From the NCBI GenBank assembly GCA_964539305.1, contig CAZIIM010000004.1, forward strand, positions 24,882 to 88,881: a DNA stretch of 64,000 nt, written 5' to 3'. Numbering within the stretch: the stretch's first letter is position 1; each line of letters opens with the position of its first letter. Origin of the DNA: CAZNUM01 sp964539305. GTDB taxonomy: Bacteria; Fidelibacterota; Marinisomatia; Marinisomatales; TCS55. The position numbers were made by a program, and so were the translations under genes. Shown here piece after piece: positions 15,971-25,336 of the stretch. The notes below the pieces were generated by a model. It made no database searches and was not told the DNA's origin. It worked only from the letters and a program-made list of their open reading frames with translations.

Positions 15971-18900
15971 TCAACCCATAACAACTTTTGAATCCGGGAC
16001 TGTTCTGTTCCCAAACTTCTGACTCTGCTGTACTTTCCGTACCACCGCTGGTAAACTGCCCAGTTTTTCAATCGTCACTGTAATGACTCCAAACGACTGC
16101 TCTACCTTCCCCCGCAGGATAAACAGCGTTTCCCACAACAACAGGTCTCCATACTTTTGGAAGGCTTCAGGAAAAAGGACACCCTCGTAAATATCCGTTT
16201 CATCCTCCAGGGTAATAAATTCCATCGGATCTCCGGTTTCAATGGTTCGGGTCTCTTTGCGGGTAATATAAACACCTGCCAGGTAAACCGTTTGTCCCAC
16301 CAGACGGGGCAAATCCCGGGCTTTTCGTACCCGCCCCTTCAATGCAGACAGATAAGGCTGTAACGGGTGTTCCGAAATGGGGAAACCAAACGCCTTTATT
16401 TCCAAGGCGCGCTTCTCCGTTTTACTAAAGGGCTCCCCTTCCGAAAGGGCGGGGGGTATTTCACCCCGGTAAAGGGGTATTTCTGCTGCCTCCAGTTCAC
16501 CGTTCTTGGATTTCTGACCCAGGCAGAAATGCAGCACTTCATAGGCCACCTGGCGGTGGGATAATCCAGGGGTCAGATTTGTCAGAGCCCCGGCATTGGT
16601 AAGAGCCATGGCATCGGCCAGATCCAATTCTGTCCGCAGGAGAAAATCAGCCAGAGAGGTGAATTCACCTGCTTTCCGTTCCTCCAGAATCGTTTCGATC
16701 GCCGCCTTCCGCAAACCGGAAATACTCATTAACCCCATGCGGATCCGGTTTTCCTTTCCCTTATACTCCCGATTACTGTCGTTCACATCAGGGGGGAGGA
16801 TTTTAATTCCCCAACGGCGGGCTTCGCTGAGATAGGCATAGGTGGAATAAAAACCGCCCTGATTGGAAATCACGGCCGCCAGAAATTCAGCCGGATAATG
16901 TGCCTTCAGATAAGCACAGGTAAAGGAGAGCATGGCATAGGAGGCGGAATGGGGTTTACAAAACGAATACCCTACAAAGGATTTAATCATATCCCAGACT
17001 GCATCAATCAGTTTTGGTTCATAACCCCGATGGTGGGCCCCGGCATAGAATTTTTTCTGCCACCCTGGAATTAGGTGTTGCATGGAATCCCGACTCATTG
17101 TCTTCCGGAGTGCCTCTGCTTCAGCGTAGGAAAACCCGGCCAGCACCCGGGCCGCCAGAGAGACCTGCTCTTCATACACCATAATACCATAACTCTCATC
17201 CAGAAAGGCCAGATCCGGATGCAGGGGTTCCCATTTTTGACCGTGGATCCGTTCCAGGAGTATGGTAATAAAACGATTCGCCGCCGGCCGGATAATGGAG
17301 GAATAAATCACCACATGCTCAAAATCCACTACCCCCGCCTTGCTCAACAGCTGCCGGGTAGCCGGACTCTCAATATAGAATATTCCCATTGTTTTCCCCT
17401 CCTTCATAAGCGTCGCCGTACGAGAATCCTCCACCGGTTGAATGGTATGATAATCCAGATAGCTGGTATCGGCCGTACCCTGACCATAATTCAGATGAAT
17501 CTGCCGGATTGTATCCCGCACCACCGCCAGACTGCGGTTCCCCAGGATATCGATCTTCAGTAACCCTGCGTCTTCCACCTGATCCTTTTCCCACTCCACA
17601 ATCTGGACACCTTTAGGCGCCGTTAATACAGGGACATATTTCCGGATTTCATCCGGCACAATTACCACCCCTCCCGGATGGACCGAGGGATAACGGAACA
17701 CCCCAATGATTTTTTCGCTCTGGCGAATAATCTCCAACAGCGTGTCATCGAGATCCATATTGGCAAACCGGGGATCGGTCTTCACCCAGCGGACCAGATC
17801 CCGCCGGGAGCTGTACCAGCCGATTCGCTTGGTGATACTCTTAATCTCCTCATTGGAAAGACCGTACACCTTGGCCACTTCCCGGATAGCGGACCGGGGT
17901 TTCAAAAACACCTGACTAGCCACCATGGCTGTCCGCTCCTTGCCGTATTTTTGAAAAATGTACTCCAGAATGCGGTCCCGCTCATCCCAGGGAAAATCCA
18001 CATCAATATCGGGCATATTGATCCGCTCCGGATGGATAAACCGCTCAAACTGCAATTGATATCGAATCGGATCCACCTGGGTAATAAAGAGACAATAACT
18101 CACAATGGAAGCGGCTGCCGAGCCCCGACCGATTGTAGCCCGGGTTTGCTGTACAATATCCTGGACCACCAGAAAATAAGGGGCAAAGCCTTTCCGCATG
18201 ATCAAATCCAGTTCATACTCTATCCGTCCCTTGATGGCCGGTGAAAGGGACCCATACCTCCGCTGGGCACCGGCATAAACCTGCTCCTGCAACTCCCGAT
18301 TTGCCCGACGGGTAGCTTTCAACGATAAGTGGGGGAATATTGTATTGACAAACGACCAGTCCGTTTTACAGCGCTCCGCCAAGTACACACTGTTATTCAC
18401 CGCCTCCAGACTGTTTGGAAATAGATCAATCATTTCCTTTTCACTCCGAAACCAGTGATCCTCCGACTTGCACAAATCCGGCGTAATGGCAGAGAGAACG
18501 GTATTCATATCGATTGCCCGGAGAATCCGGTGCGTTTCAACTTCTTTCGGCGTCAGAAAGTACACATCTCCCGTCGCCACGATTTCAAGGTTGAATTTCC
18601 GGGCCAAATCATGACCCTGCCGTTCCGGAATTCCCGGGCGTAACTCTACAAACAGATGTGAATTGGGAACCCGGTGAGCCAACCGTCTCAATACCGGTTC
18701 CTGATATGCCAGTACAAATAAACCGGCGAGTTTGTCTGCCAGTATATCCACTGGGGACATGTCCTCACTAGCATGAACTGCAGAGACCGCCCGGCAGAGA
18801 TTTTCATAACCCGTTTGATTCTCCACCAGAACCACTACCTCTTCTCCACCCCCCATCAGGTTTACACCGGCAATGGGATAAATTCCGGCAGCATGGGCAT

Positions 18901-19063
18901 GCTGTACAAACCGCACGAAGCCCCACAAACCATTGACTTCCGTAATGGCCAGATAGCGCATTCCCCGTTGCCGGGCCGCCGTAAGCAAGGCCGGCAGCGA
19001 AGCCGTCCCCTGCATTCGGGAATAATGGGAGTGAACATTCAGGTGAACAAACATGGGAAACAA
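15971..19063 (-). CDS. dnaE2: Error-prone DNA polymerase III alpha subunit (DnaE2/ImuC)
   Basis: This 1030-residue C-family polymerase performs translesion synthesis in SOS mutagenesis. It has an N-terminal PHP domain (HLNVHSHYSRMQGTAS, residues 7-22), the catalytic aspartates in PDIDVDF (351-357), the third aspartate in LLKIDILG, the helix-hairpin-helix region, and a C-terminal OB fold (about 920-1005). Length and context mark it as DnaE2 rather than replicative DnaE. It starts 16 bases after the imuB-like gene and is the last gene of lexA-imuB-dnaE2, so LexA control is likely. Confidence 0.93.
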   Translation of the reverse strand: MFPMFVHLNVHSHYSRMQGTASLPALLTAARQRGMRYLAITEVNGLWGFVRFVQHAHAAGIYPIAGVNLMGGGEEVVVLVENQTGYENLCRAVSAVHASEDMSPVDILADKLAGLFVLAYQEPVLRRLAHRVPNSHLFVELRPGIPERQGHDLARKFNLEIVATGDVYFLTPKEVETHRILRAIDMNTVLSAITPDLCKSEDHWFRSEKEMIDLFPNSLEAVNNSVYLAERCKTDWSFVNTIFPHLSLKATRRANRELQEQVYAGAQRRYGSLSPAIKGRIEYELDLIMRKGFAPYFLVVQDIVQQTRATIGRGSAAASIVSYCLFITQVDPIRYQLQFERFIHPERINMPDIDVDFPWDERDRILEYIFQKYGKERTAMVASQVFLKPRSAIREVAKVYGLSNEEIKSITKRIGWYSSRRDLVRWVKTDPRFANMDLDDTLLEIIRQSEKIIGVFRYPSVHPGGVVIVPDEIRKYVPVLTAPKGVQIVEWEKDQVEDAGLLKIDILGNRSLAVVRDTIRQIHLNYGQGTADTSYLDYHTIQPVEDSRTATLMKEGKTMGIFYIESPATRQLLSKAGVVDFEHVVIYSSIIRPAANRFITILLERIHGQKWEPLHPDLAFLDESYGIMVYEEQVSLAARVLAGFSYAEAEALRKTMSRDSMQHLIPGWQKKFYAGAHHRGYEPKLIDAVWDMIKSFVGYSFCKPHSASYAMLSFTCAYLKAHYPAEFLAAVISNQGGFYSTYAYLSEARRWGIKILPPDVNDSNREYKGKENRIRMGLMSISGLRKAAIETILEERKAGEFTSLADFLLRTELDLADAMALTNAGALTNLTPGLSHRQVAYEVLHFCLGQKSKNGELEAAEIPLYRGEIPPALSEGEPFSKTEKRALEIKAFGFPISEHPLQPYLSALKGRVRKARDLPRLVGQTVYLAGVYITRKETRTIETGDPMEFITLEDETDIYEGVLFPEAFQKYGDLLLWETLFILRGKVEQSFGVITVTIEKLGSLPAVVRKVQQSQKFGNRTVPDSKVVMG

Positions 19064-19079
19064 CTATTGGTGAACCTTA

Positions 19080-20243
19080 TCAATTTTTCACATCCATGGC
19101 CACGGCCCGCCGGATGCCATCAAAACCATATTTTCTGCGGACAACGTCCAAGGCCCGCGACAGAGCCTTGTTCTTAACCTCTGGCAAGGGAAATAATTCC
19201 ATTTGTCGGGGCGCCGGATAGAAGTCAAACGCATCCACCAATACGGTCCGAATACGGTTCCGGCGGCGATTGGCTCTGGCAAAAAGCCGCCAGGCAGTTT
19301 CCGTCACATGGGCATCATCATTGGTAAGAACAGCCCCCCGAGCTGAATACTGAAATCCATCGGTGTAGTGTATTTCCAGCCGTACCCGGTTTGCGATCTG
19401 ATGCTGGCAACGCAATTTGAAGGCCACCTGCTCCGCCAGCGTTTTAACAACACCCCTCAATACCTGCTCGTCATTGCTATCTTCAGGAAGCACAGTTTGT
19501 TCAAGAATATGACTTTTAAGCGGGGGCGGGGTTACCACCGAGAAATCCTGCCCCTGGACCTCCCGTTTCAACTGCAGGGCATGGTTCCCAAACAGTAAGC
19601 GGGCTTCGTTCGGAAAAGAAGCCAACATCTGCAGTTCCCGGACCCGATCTAACAGCAGAAAATGAATAATCTTCCAAACCTCCGGAATGTGAACTACTGG
19701 GATTACAGGAATCTCCAAAGGAGACAGAAAATGTTTTTCTTCCCCCGGATCAATCCGGTGAATTCGTTCCGGGACCACCGCCGTGGAGATACGGCTCACC
19801 AGTTTATTGGGACTGATGCCAATGAGAGAGGACAAACTGACCTTATCCCGAATCAATTGTGAGAGCCGGAAACCGGCCCGCCGATGACCACCGTACAACC
19901 GTTCCATGCCGGTCATATCCAGATAAAATTTCCCGTAACCGGAGGGTTCCACCGTTGGGGTAAAGGTCTTCACTGTGGAATAAACGTACCGGTTCAGGCG
20001 GGCATAGAGGGCATGGTTGTAAGGCAACAGGCGGGCACTGTGACTCATCTTTCTGGCAAGGGAGACTTTCATTCCCCGGAAGAGCCCCTCCGCCTGGGCT
20101 TCGGCCGACAGAGCCATGACCGTCCCATCCTGACGGTGAGAGGAAATGATTGCCACCGGGCGGGTGCGAAGGGCAGGATCCAGGGTCCGTTCCGCCTGGA
20201 GTTCAAAATCCTTCATCCTGATGTGATAAACCACCGTGTTCAT
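19080..20243 (-). CDS. imuB: ImuB-like Y-family polymerase homologue, catalytically dead
   Basis: This 387-residue Y-family protein aligns with the polymerase start 'HVDMDAFFA', but the two catalytic aspartates are Arg9 and Lys11 (HIRMKDF). The second motif SxDE is SGYG (101-104). It therefore cannot catalyse synthesis and matches ImuB, the adapter that ties DnaE2 to the sliding clamp. A likely clamp-binding pentapeptide QMELF lies near 347-351. An AAGGAG Shine-Dalgarno precedes the ATG. No imuA is present in the cassette. Compared with long ImuB proteins the C-terminus is short. Confidence 0.87.
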   Translation of the reverse strand: MNTVVYHIRMKDFELQAERTLDPALRTRPVAIISSHRQDGTVMALSAEAQAEGLFRGMKVSLARKMSHSARLLPYNHALYARLNRYVYSTVKTFTPTVEPSGYGKFYLDMTGMERLYGGHRRAGFRLSQLIRDKVSLSSLIGISPNKLVSRISTAVVPERIHRIDPGEEKHFLSPLEIPVIPVVHIPEVWKIIHFLLLDRVRELQMLASFPNEARLLFGNHALQLKREVQGQDFSVVTPPPLKSHILEQTVLPEDSNDEQVLRGVVKTLAEQVAFKLRCQHQIANRVRLEIHYTDGFQYSARGAVLTNDDAHVTETAWRLFARANRRRNRIRTVLVDAFDFYPAPRQMELFPLPEVKNKALSRALDVVRRKYGFDGIRRAVAMDVKN

Positions 20244-20348
20244 TATTGCGGCTCCTTGAAGATGAATATCCGGGCTTTCGAGACAAAACCATTCCGCCCC
20301 CGGTTTGACGTCCTGACTTCAGCGGGTCAGCGGAGCACTGTCTGGCAG

Positions 20349-20954
20349 TCAATACTCCCGGAAAGAATAGAGGATCACCCCGTTAATCTGAAAGTCATCG
20401 CTGCGTTTGACGTGAATTACGGGATAATCGGGGTTCCGGGGGTGGAGTTCAATTCCGTTCCGTTTGGGGTAGTAATGCTTCAGGGTGGCCTCCCCGTTGA
20501 TCAAAGCCACCACAATCTGCCCGGGATCCGCCTGGCTGGTTTTCCGGACAATGATGTAATCCCCGTCTTCAATATAGTCCCCCACCATGGAGTCCCCCTT
20601 CACCCGTAAAACAAAATTGTCCGGATGAACAAACGGTGCCGGTACATCCACCGCCTCCGCATTCTCCAGGGCCTCAATGGGTTCTCCCGCAGCAATCAGT
20701 CCCAGCAACGGTAAACGAGCCGGTGTGGCGTGCTCCTCTGTCAAGGTTAAGGCCCGTTTACCGTTGGGACCTTTGAAACGGTCCAGAAAGCCGTTGTGGG
20801 TAAGAGTATTTACATACCAGTGGACCGTTCCGAGGGACGCAAATCCAAGCGCTTCCATGATTTCTCCATAAGAAGGGGGTTGACCCTTTTCCAAGGTGTA
20901 ACGCCGGATGAAATCCAGAAAACGCTGTTGTTTGAATGATAGATGCTGTCCCAT
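20349..20954 (-). CDS. lexA: LexA repressor
   Basis: This 201-residue SOS repressor has a winged-helix DNA-binding domain (1-70; PPSYGEIMEALGFASLGTVH), an Ala-Gly cleavage site (A89-G90), and the Ser/Lys dyad S122 (GDSM) and K159 (GEATLK) of the S24 peptidase domain. RecA-stimulated self-cleavage would turn on the downstream imuB-dnaE2 genes 105 bases away. The ATG has no obvious Shine-Dalgarno and is only about 20 bases from the predicted transcription start. Two operator-like dyads overlap that start, which implies autoregulation. Confidence 0.97.
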   Translation of the reverse strand: MGQHLSFKQQRFLDFIRRYTLEKGQPPSYGEIMEALGFASLGTVHWYVNTLTHNGFLDRFKGPNGKRALTLTEEHATPARLPLLGLIAAGEPIEALENAEAVDVPAPFVHPDNFVLRVKGDSMVGDYIEDGDYIIVRKTSQADPGQIVVALINGEATLKHYYPKRNGIELHPRNPDYPVIHVKRSDDFQINGVILYSFREY

Positions 20955-20956
20955 TA

Positions 20957-21008
20957 TACTCGTAAGTTACTCGTAAGTATTTTACCCGTTTTTCAACATA
21001 CAAATCAA
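20957..21008 (-). promoter_or_regulatory. lexA promoter with tandem candidate LexA operators
   Basis: On the minus strand, TTGATT (21003-21008) and TAAAAT (20979-20984) are spaced by 18 bases and could be the -35 and -10 boxes. Directly downstream are two copies of ACTTACGAGTA: TACTTACGAGTA (20968-20979) and AACTTACGAGTA (20957-20968). The first is a TACT-N4-AGTA dyad. Their position at the transcription start and next to lexA makes them the likely SOS boxes. The same region is upstream of the divergent lamin-tail gene. I see no similar copy before imuB. Confidence 0.5.
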
Positions 21009-21031
21009 GCTTTTTTACATTATTTTTTAAC

Positions 21032-23491
21032 ATGTATACTGTACGACTGTTCAAAATTTTACTTCTTTTTACCTGTATCACCGTCCTGAAGGCCCAGGTG
21101 ATCATCACCGAAATCATGTACAATCTGGAAGGCAGCGATTCTCCAAATGAATTTGTGGAATTGTACAACAGATCCACCTCCGATAGTGTCAATCTACGCG
21201 GGTGGTCCCTCCACGACAAATACGACACAGACGTGATCGTGGACTCCGGCTACGGGCATAAATTACCCCCGGAGAGTTACGGCGTCATTCTGGAGGGTGA
21301 TTACACCATTGGCTCAGGGATATACGCCGATATTATTCCACCGGGGGCACTGATCGTGAAGGTGGATGACAATTCGATCGGGAATGGACTTTCAGACCGG
21401 GATTCACTTTATCTCAGGAATGCCAACGGTGAAACGGTGGATTCTCTGGGGTGGGATACCAGTCCCAGGCCGGGTTATTCCCTGGAGCGGGTTCGGCTTC
21501 ACCGCCCCAGTACACCCACCAACTGGAAAACCAGCCGGGATTCCCTGGGAACCCCGGGAAAAGTCAACAGTGTTCAACCCTTGGCAATTGATGGCCACCT
21601 ACTGGCGGATTCACTCCATCTTTCCCAGAATCAACTCACCAAAACAGATTTAACTCTCCTTTCCGGAGCGGTTGTCAACGAAGGTCTAAACCCCATATCC
21701 GGGGAGATTCTCGTTTCGGAAGGGATCAATACTCTAAGCAGCACCTCTATTGGTCCATTAGCAGAGCTGGATACGGCTTTATTCTCCCTTGATCTGGGTC
21801 CCTTCCCCGGTTCCGGAATCCACATCCTGTCTGTCCATCTTCAAATCAGTGGAGACGGCGACACCAGCAACAACAACGGTGATCTTACTCTAGCTGTCCG
21901 ATATGACTGGAATACACTCCACTTGAATGAATTCATGGCACGACCGAATAATGATCAGATTGAATTCATTGAACTCGTCAGTCGATCCGACTTCACCATG
22001 GAATCCTGGTCCATCAGCGATAACAGCTACAATCGGAAACGACTGCCCACAGTAGCAGTCAAAGAGGGGGATTATATGGTCATTGCACCGGATTCCTCCC
22101 TGGTTGCTGCAATTCCCGACACTGCTCTCTATCTGGTACCCCTGGATCCGTTCCCCATTCTGAATAATTCCGGCGACGGTATTTACATTTATGACCTCAC
22201 AGGGGCAGTAATCGACAGTCTGGTGTATTCTTCCGATACCTGGCCCGTCTTCCCAGAAGTTTCCACCGAAAAACGGTGGCCCGGGTTCTCGTCAAACGAC
22301 CCGCTCAACTGGAAACCAGCTCCCGATTCAATAAAAATGACTCCCGGATCGCCCAACGCTGTGATCCTGTTTGAAACTGATGGAGCTCTGGTAGGCGAAA
22401 TTAGTTACCATTACCCCTTCTACCCGGAGGAATGGGAAAATTTCACGCTCGCAATTGGAATATTGAACGTGGGACTGACCGCATTCCAGGGTACGGTAAC
22501 AATCACGGAGAAAGGTCTCCAACTGGGAAAAGAGAACACACCCCCGGTTGAAGCGGGTGACACCTCATGGGTCACCTTGCCGTTACAGGGGTTATCAGCA
22601 GGCACACATGCCCTGATCATAAATTTGTCTATTCCCGGTGATTCCAATCTAACCAACAATAGTTATGGGGATACGATTCAGGTTCGATATCCATTCGGTT
22701 CGGTTCGATTCAATGAATTTTTACCCATCCCTGCAAATACACAGACTGAATTCGTGGAACTGCAGAGCGATCTGACTGTCCCTTTGGAAGGATGGAGCAT
22801 CAGTGACGAAGGGGGCAATCATGTTGTCTTACGGGATATTCTCGTCAAGCCGGCTATTTATCCTGTCATAGCAGCCGATTCCAGTCTTGTATCGATGACC
22901 GAATCACAGTCACCCTATTTTGTCCCCCAAGGAGGATTCCCGACCTTAAACAATACGGCGGATGGCTTATTTTTATACGACATGACCGGAAAGATTATTG
23001 ATTCATTGAAATACAATCAAAACTGGCCTATCCTGGCGGGTCGCTCGACGGAAAAGTTTCGCCCAAATTATGTTTCCAATGATTCATCACGGTGGGGGTT
23101 GGCTGTAAACATTGAAGGCGCTACTCCCGGAAAACAAAACAGTATTTATTACGATGCAATCTCCAAGGAAGGCACACTTCATCTCGATCCTGATCCTTTT
23201 TCCCCGGACAATGACGGCGTGGAGGATCAGCTCTTTCTAAAATATAAACTCCCTTTTGAGCAGGGGGTTGTGCGGGTCGAAATTTTCGATGTCACCGGTC
23301 GGAACATTGCCAACCCATTCTGGGATTTGGTCATTCCCCAGGAAGGGGTACTGATCTGGGATGGAAAGCGCACTAACGGTGAAGTGGCCCGAATCGGAAT
23401 CTACGTGATAAAATTCTCCGCTCACAGCCTTTCGACCAGTAAAAAATGGGAAACAGTCCAAACGGTTGTGCTGGCCAAACGGTTAAACTAA
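21032..23491 (+). CDS. Secreted multi-lamin-tail-domain protein
   Basis: This 819-residue secreted protein has a signal peptide (about 1-21, ending LKA). Three lamin-tail-like domains begin near 22 (IITEIMYNLEG), 300 (HLNEFMARPNNDQIEFIELV) and 560 (RFNEFLPIPANTQTEFVELQ), with CARDB-like connector segments between them. A C-terminal FlgD Ig-like domain follows (DPFSPDNDGVEDQ, then YKLPFEQGVVRVEIFD). Such proteins are common on the surface of FCB bacteria; the role may be adhesion or wall association. It is divergent from lexA and ends at a strong hairpin. Confidence 0.82.
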   Translation: MYTVRLFKILLLFTCITVLKAQVIITEIMYNLEGSDSPNEFVELYNRSTSDSVNLRGWSLHDKYDTDVIVDSGYGHKLPPESYGVILEGDYTIGSGIYADIIPPGALIVKVDDNSIGNGLSDRDSLYLRNANGETVDSLGWDTSPRPGYSLERVRLHRPSTPTNWKTSRDSLGTPGKVNSVQPLAIDGHLLADSLHLSQNQLTKTDLTLLSGAVVNEGLNPISGEILVSEGINTLSSTSIGPLAELDTALFSLDLGPFPGSGIHILSVHLQISGDGDTSNNNGDLTLAVRYDWNTLHLNEFMARPNNDQIEFIELVSRSDFTMESWSISDNSYNRKRLPTVAVKEGDYMVIAPDSSLVAAIPDTALYLVPLDPFPILNNSGDGIYIYDLTGAVIDSLVYSSDTWPVFPEVSTEKRWPGFSSNDPLNWKPAPDSIKMTPGSPNAVILFETDGALVGEISYHYPFYPEEWENFTLAIGILNVGLTAFQGTVTITEKGLQLGKENTPPVEAGDTSWVTLPLQGLSAGTHALIINLSIPGDSNLTNNSYGDTIQVRYPFGSVRFNEFLPIPANTQTEFVELQSDLTVPLEGWSISDEGGNHVVLRDILVKPAIYPVIAADSSLVSMTESQSPYFVPQGGFPTLNNTADGLFLYDMTGKIIDSLKYNQNWPILAGRSTEKFRPNYVSNDSSRWGLAVNIEGATPGKQNSIYYDAISKEGTLHLDPDPFSPDNDGVEDQLFLKYKLPFEQGVVRVEIFDVTGRNIANPFWDLVIPQEGVLIWDGKRTNGEVARIGIYVIKFSAHSLSTSKKWETVQTVVLAKRLN

Positions 23492-23522
23492 AACAGGGTT
23501 CCCGCGAGAGAGAACCCTGTTT
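23491..23522. terminator. Bidirectional rho-independent terminator
   Basis: AAACAGGGTTC (23491-23501) pairs perfectly with GAACCCTGTTT (23512-23522) across a 10-base loop. T runs appear on both strands at the stem base. It lies between two convergent genes, the lamin-tail protein and the outer-membrane protein, and should stop transcription from both. Confidence 0.8.
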
Positions 23523-23547
23523 CTAATATTTAAGAGGACCGGTTGTA

Positions 23548-24234
23548 TTAAATAGCAATACCGACCCGGAGGTTCAAGCTCCCAAAACCACTTTGCCCCG
23601 GATAGACATCCTTGGCCATGGTGTAACGATAAAAGACCTGGGTATCCAGCACCAGCAATTTAAACTGAAGTCCGGCCTGAACGTGGAAACCACTGGTTGT
23701 CTTTTTATTGTTATCAAGATATTTCGTCAGTTTGCTTGACAGGCTTTGAGCGTCGAAGGATTTTGTTAAATCTCCATCCAATAGATTCTTAATCATATCC
23801 ATATCAGCCATGGGAGTGTAATAATGTACATTATAACCGCCCCCCACATGCAATTTGGCATTGGCTAAAAACGGGACACCCAGCTTGAATAACCGTTTCT
23901 TGGCGGTGAGATACATGGAGCCACGGGCCCAGGCAAAATTGCTGTTTAACGGTTTGGTGGCGAGGGCATTCGAAAAGTTGATCTTATAGTCTTTCCCCAC
24001 CGCCTGGAAATCTGCCTCCAGATCCACGAAGGGAATAAAATCCAGGTAAACATACCCGGCCACACCAATAGGATTATTCACGGCACCTCGATCCAGAGTT
24101 GCCAAACTTTTCTCAAATAATTTTTTTCCGATGGTGCCCTGATCCTGAATAACCTGTAATCCGAATCCACCAAAAGCAAAAAGGGACTGAGCCGAAATGA
24201 ATAACAAAATTGTTAAGACGAATTTTTTCTTCAT
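23548..24234 (-). CDS. Putative outer-membrane beta-barrel protein
   Basis: This 228-residue protein has a signal peptide (MKKKFVLTILLFISAQSLFA), and the rest alternates amphipathic strands with a C-terminus LNLRVGIAI, typical of a small barrel. The open frame starts at 24288, but ATG 24234 has an AGGGAG upstream and gives the signal peptide directly. Phrases such as GVAGYVYLDFIPFVDLEADF and GGGYNVHYYTP fit outer-membrane proteins. No named family is recognised. Confidence 0.7.
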   Translation of the reverse strand: MKKKFVLTILLFISAQSLFAFGGFGLQVIQDQGTIGKKLFEKSLATLDRGAVNNPIGVAGYVYLDFIPFVDLEADFQAVGKDYKINFSNALATKPLNSNFAWARGSMYLTAKKRLFKLGVPFLANAKLHVGGGYNVHYYTPMADMDMIKNLLDGDLTKSFDAQSLSSKLTKYLDNNKKTTSGFHVQAGLQFKLLVLDTQVFYRYTMAKDVYPGQSGFGSLNLRVGIAI

Positions 24235-24383
24235 GTGAACAAAATCTCCCTGTTTAGAATTGAGCAAATTTAGCCGCAGATAAAACATTTCCCTATCTGA
24301 TTTTTAATCGTGTGCCCCTGATCACAGGGAACAACTCAGCGCTCGGATCGTTTAGCCGGATAGAACAACAAGAGGGTAACCCA

Positions 24384-25211
24384 ATGACTAAAAATTTCTT
24401 AATCAGCTTTTTAATCCTAGGACTTGTATTCGGACAGCAACGCGCAGTTACCATTCAAAAAAAATTAAGCCACGATGATCAGGTTGAACAGAAAACGGAG
24501 ATCAACATTGTTTCTGAAGGTGACCAGCTGAAAGTCACCATTAACAAAAACGGGGATGAACGAGAATTCACGGTCAATCGCAAGGATCGGAAATCTCTCG
24601 AGAAAGTGGAAGATGCCCTGGAAGACCTGGGTCTGGACCTTGAATCGCTGATTCTGGATGACGATAATGTATTTGCAATCCACACCAGGGGTTATCTGGG
24701 TGTTCAGATTCAAAATCTCACCGATCAGTTGAGAGCCTTTTTCAAGGTCAAAAATGGTAAAGGTGTTTTAATCACGGAAGTAGTGGAAGACAGCCCGGCT
24801 GAAGAAGCCGGTTTAAAAGCAGGGGACGTGATCATCAAGGTAAACCATCGAATGATTGAAAATGCGGATGATCTGCAGACCAACATTCAGAAATATGACC
24901 CGGATACGGAGGTGAAGCTTACTCTTGTCCGGCGGGGACGGGAAAAAACCATTACCGCCACCTTAGGAGCCCAGGACCATTCTTTTTCCTGGATAGGGGA
25001 CATGCCTAATAAATACCGCAGAATGGCCTTTAAACTTCACGATCATAACGAGGACCTCGATGATGAACTGCCTCCTGATTTTACTCTTCCGGAGGAAATG
25101 AAATACCACATGATTCAATCCGGTGAAGATGATATCCGGAAAGAATTGAAAGAACTTCATCAGGAGCTGAAAGAACTCCGGGAAGAAATTGAAAAATTAA
25201 AACATTCATAG
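24384..25211 (+). CDS. Periplasmic PDZ-domain protein
   Basis: This 275-residue secreted protein has a signal peptide (MTKNFLISFLILGLVFG), a charged N-terminal region, one PDZ domain (about 100-190; YLGVQIQNL, then SPAEEAGLKAGDVIIKVNH) and a C-terminal Lys/Glu coiled coil with heptads of KEL/REE. There is no protease domain, so it is not a complete DegP-type enzyme and is probably a binding or scaffold protein. ATG 24384 is chosen over the upstream frame start because of an AGAGGG Shine-Dalgarno and the signal peptide. Confidence 0.85.
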   Translation: MTKNFLISFLILGLVFGQQRAVTIQKKLSHDDQVEQKTEINIVSEGDQLKVTINKNGDEREFTVNRKDRKSLEKVEDALEDLGLDLESLILDDDNVFAIHTRGYLGVQIQNLTDQLRAFFKVKNGKGVLITEVVEDSPAEEAGLKAGDVIIKVNHRMIENADDLQTNIQKYDPDTEVKLTLVRRGREKTITATLGAQDHSFSWIGDMPNKYRRMAFKLHDHNEDLDDELPPDFTLPEEMKYHMIQSGEDDIRKELKELHQELKELREEIEKLKHS

Positions 25212-25241
25212 TCGTCTCTTCGCTTCAATAGTCCTCCACTG

Positions 25242-25269
25242 AAAAGCCCGGGTCACCCGGGCTTTTTTT
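25242..25269 (+). terminator. Rho-independent terminator
   Basis: AAAGCCCGGG (25243-25252) and CCCGGGCTTT (25256-25265) form a 10-bp GC-rich stem with a 3-base loop, followed by a T run (25263-25269). It ends the PDZ gene transcript. Confidence 0.9.
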
Positions 25270-25336
25270 AGTTTCAAATAGAAGTTTATTTTAATAACAT
25301 TCTCGATAGACTCAACGGACTTTCAATTTAAACTTC

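Noticed and set aside
17075..18244. Two plus-strand ORFs of 162 and 188 residues
   Set aside because: Both lie antisense inside dnaE2, with no recognisable protein features.
19884..20609. 241-residue plus-strand ORF
   Set aside because: It runs antisense to imuB and lexA, which are strongly supported. It has no signal, domain or Shine-Dalgarno.
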